A DNA stretch of 62,640 nt from Xenorhabdus japonica (GTDB lineage Bacteria > Pseudomonadota > Gammaproteobacteria > Enterobacterales > Enterobacteriaceae). Positions 62,599-62,640 of this stretch are shown in pieces. The position numbers were made by a program, and so were the translations under genes. Location of the stretch: positions 1-62,640 of the forward strand of contig NZ_FOVO01000021.1 in assembly GCF_900115195.1 (NCBI RefSeq). The letters are read 5' to 3'. Every line of letters begins with the position of its first letter. Position 1 is the stretch's first letter. The notes below the pieces were generated by a model. It had not been told where the DNA came from and ran no database searches. It saw only the letters and a list, made by a program, of their open reading frames with translations.

Positions 62599-62640
62599 TA
62601 GGCATCTTTCTCGCCAAAGGAAAATGCGCTATGGCCTATA

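Overview
The window is chromosomal DNA from an AT-rich enteric bacterium of the Morganellaceae, most likely Xenorhabdus or a close relative such as Photorhabdus. Evidence: proteins collinear with and very similar to E. coli across the dcw and pdh clusters, an NgrA/EntD-type phosphopantetheinyl transferase, an Mrp/Mad/Mrx-like fimbrial operon, and several copies of a MITE-like repeat that I associate with these genera. The genus call is inference.

Layout. 1-2600: remains of a fimbrial operon on the minus strand (pilin, second pilin, usher); the usher is frameshifted in a poly-A run and cut by an IS30-like element at the window edge. 2600-11600: accessory metabolism, with a phosphopantetheinyl transferase, galE, an exported protein, a class 3 lipase, a cystathionine beta-synthase/gamma-lyase pair, a stand-alone peptide deformylase, an unknown small protein and mutH. 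11600-12500: non-coding, with a DnaA-box cluster and a probable sRNA ending in a strong terminator. 12500-22900: leucine and valine/isoleucine genes (leuL-leuA-leuB with leader attenuator, leuO, an acyl-CoA synthetase, ilvIH) and cra. The leuC and leuD genes that normally follow leuB are absent.

23456-41378: the complete dcw cell-wall and division cluster (mraZ-rsmH-ftsL-ftsI-murE-murF-mraY-murD-ftsW-murG-murC-ddlB-ftsQ-ftsA-ftsZ) followed by lpxC, tightly packed with overlapping stops and starts, behind an MraZ-type operator and a sigma70-like promoter. 41500-45450: a DUF721 (DciA-like) gene on the minus strand, the secretion monitor secM and secA. 45600-54700: an ABC-F ATPase placed between secA and mutT, then yacG, zapD, coaE, hofC, hofB, ppdD, ampD and ampE; ampD has a 57-codon in-frame internal deletion, and nadC and guaC are missing from their usual places. 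55100-62180: pdhR with a perfect PdhR box, aceE, aceF (two lipoyl domains) and lpdA.

Patterns that cut across genes. Eleven short tandem duplications (unit or period 13-19 bp, mostly 14-15 bp) sit at gene edges: in N-termini, leaders, or at stop codons. Where they lie inside coding sequence they are 15 bp and in frame. At least five copies of a MITE-like repeat lie between genes, and a second palindromic family with GAGCCTATC ends lies after leuO and before aceE. No tRNA, rRNA or CRISPR array was seen. I found no clearly new multi-gene system; the best leads are the gene-edge duplications, the ampD deletion, the leu-locus sRNA and DnaA-box region, and the secM-secA features.
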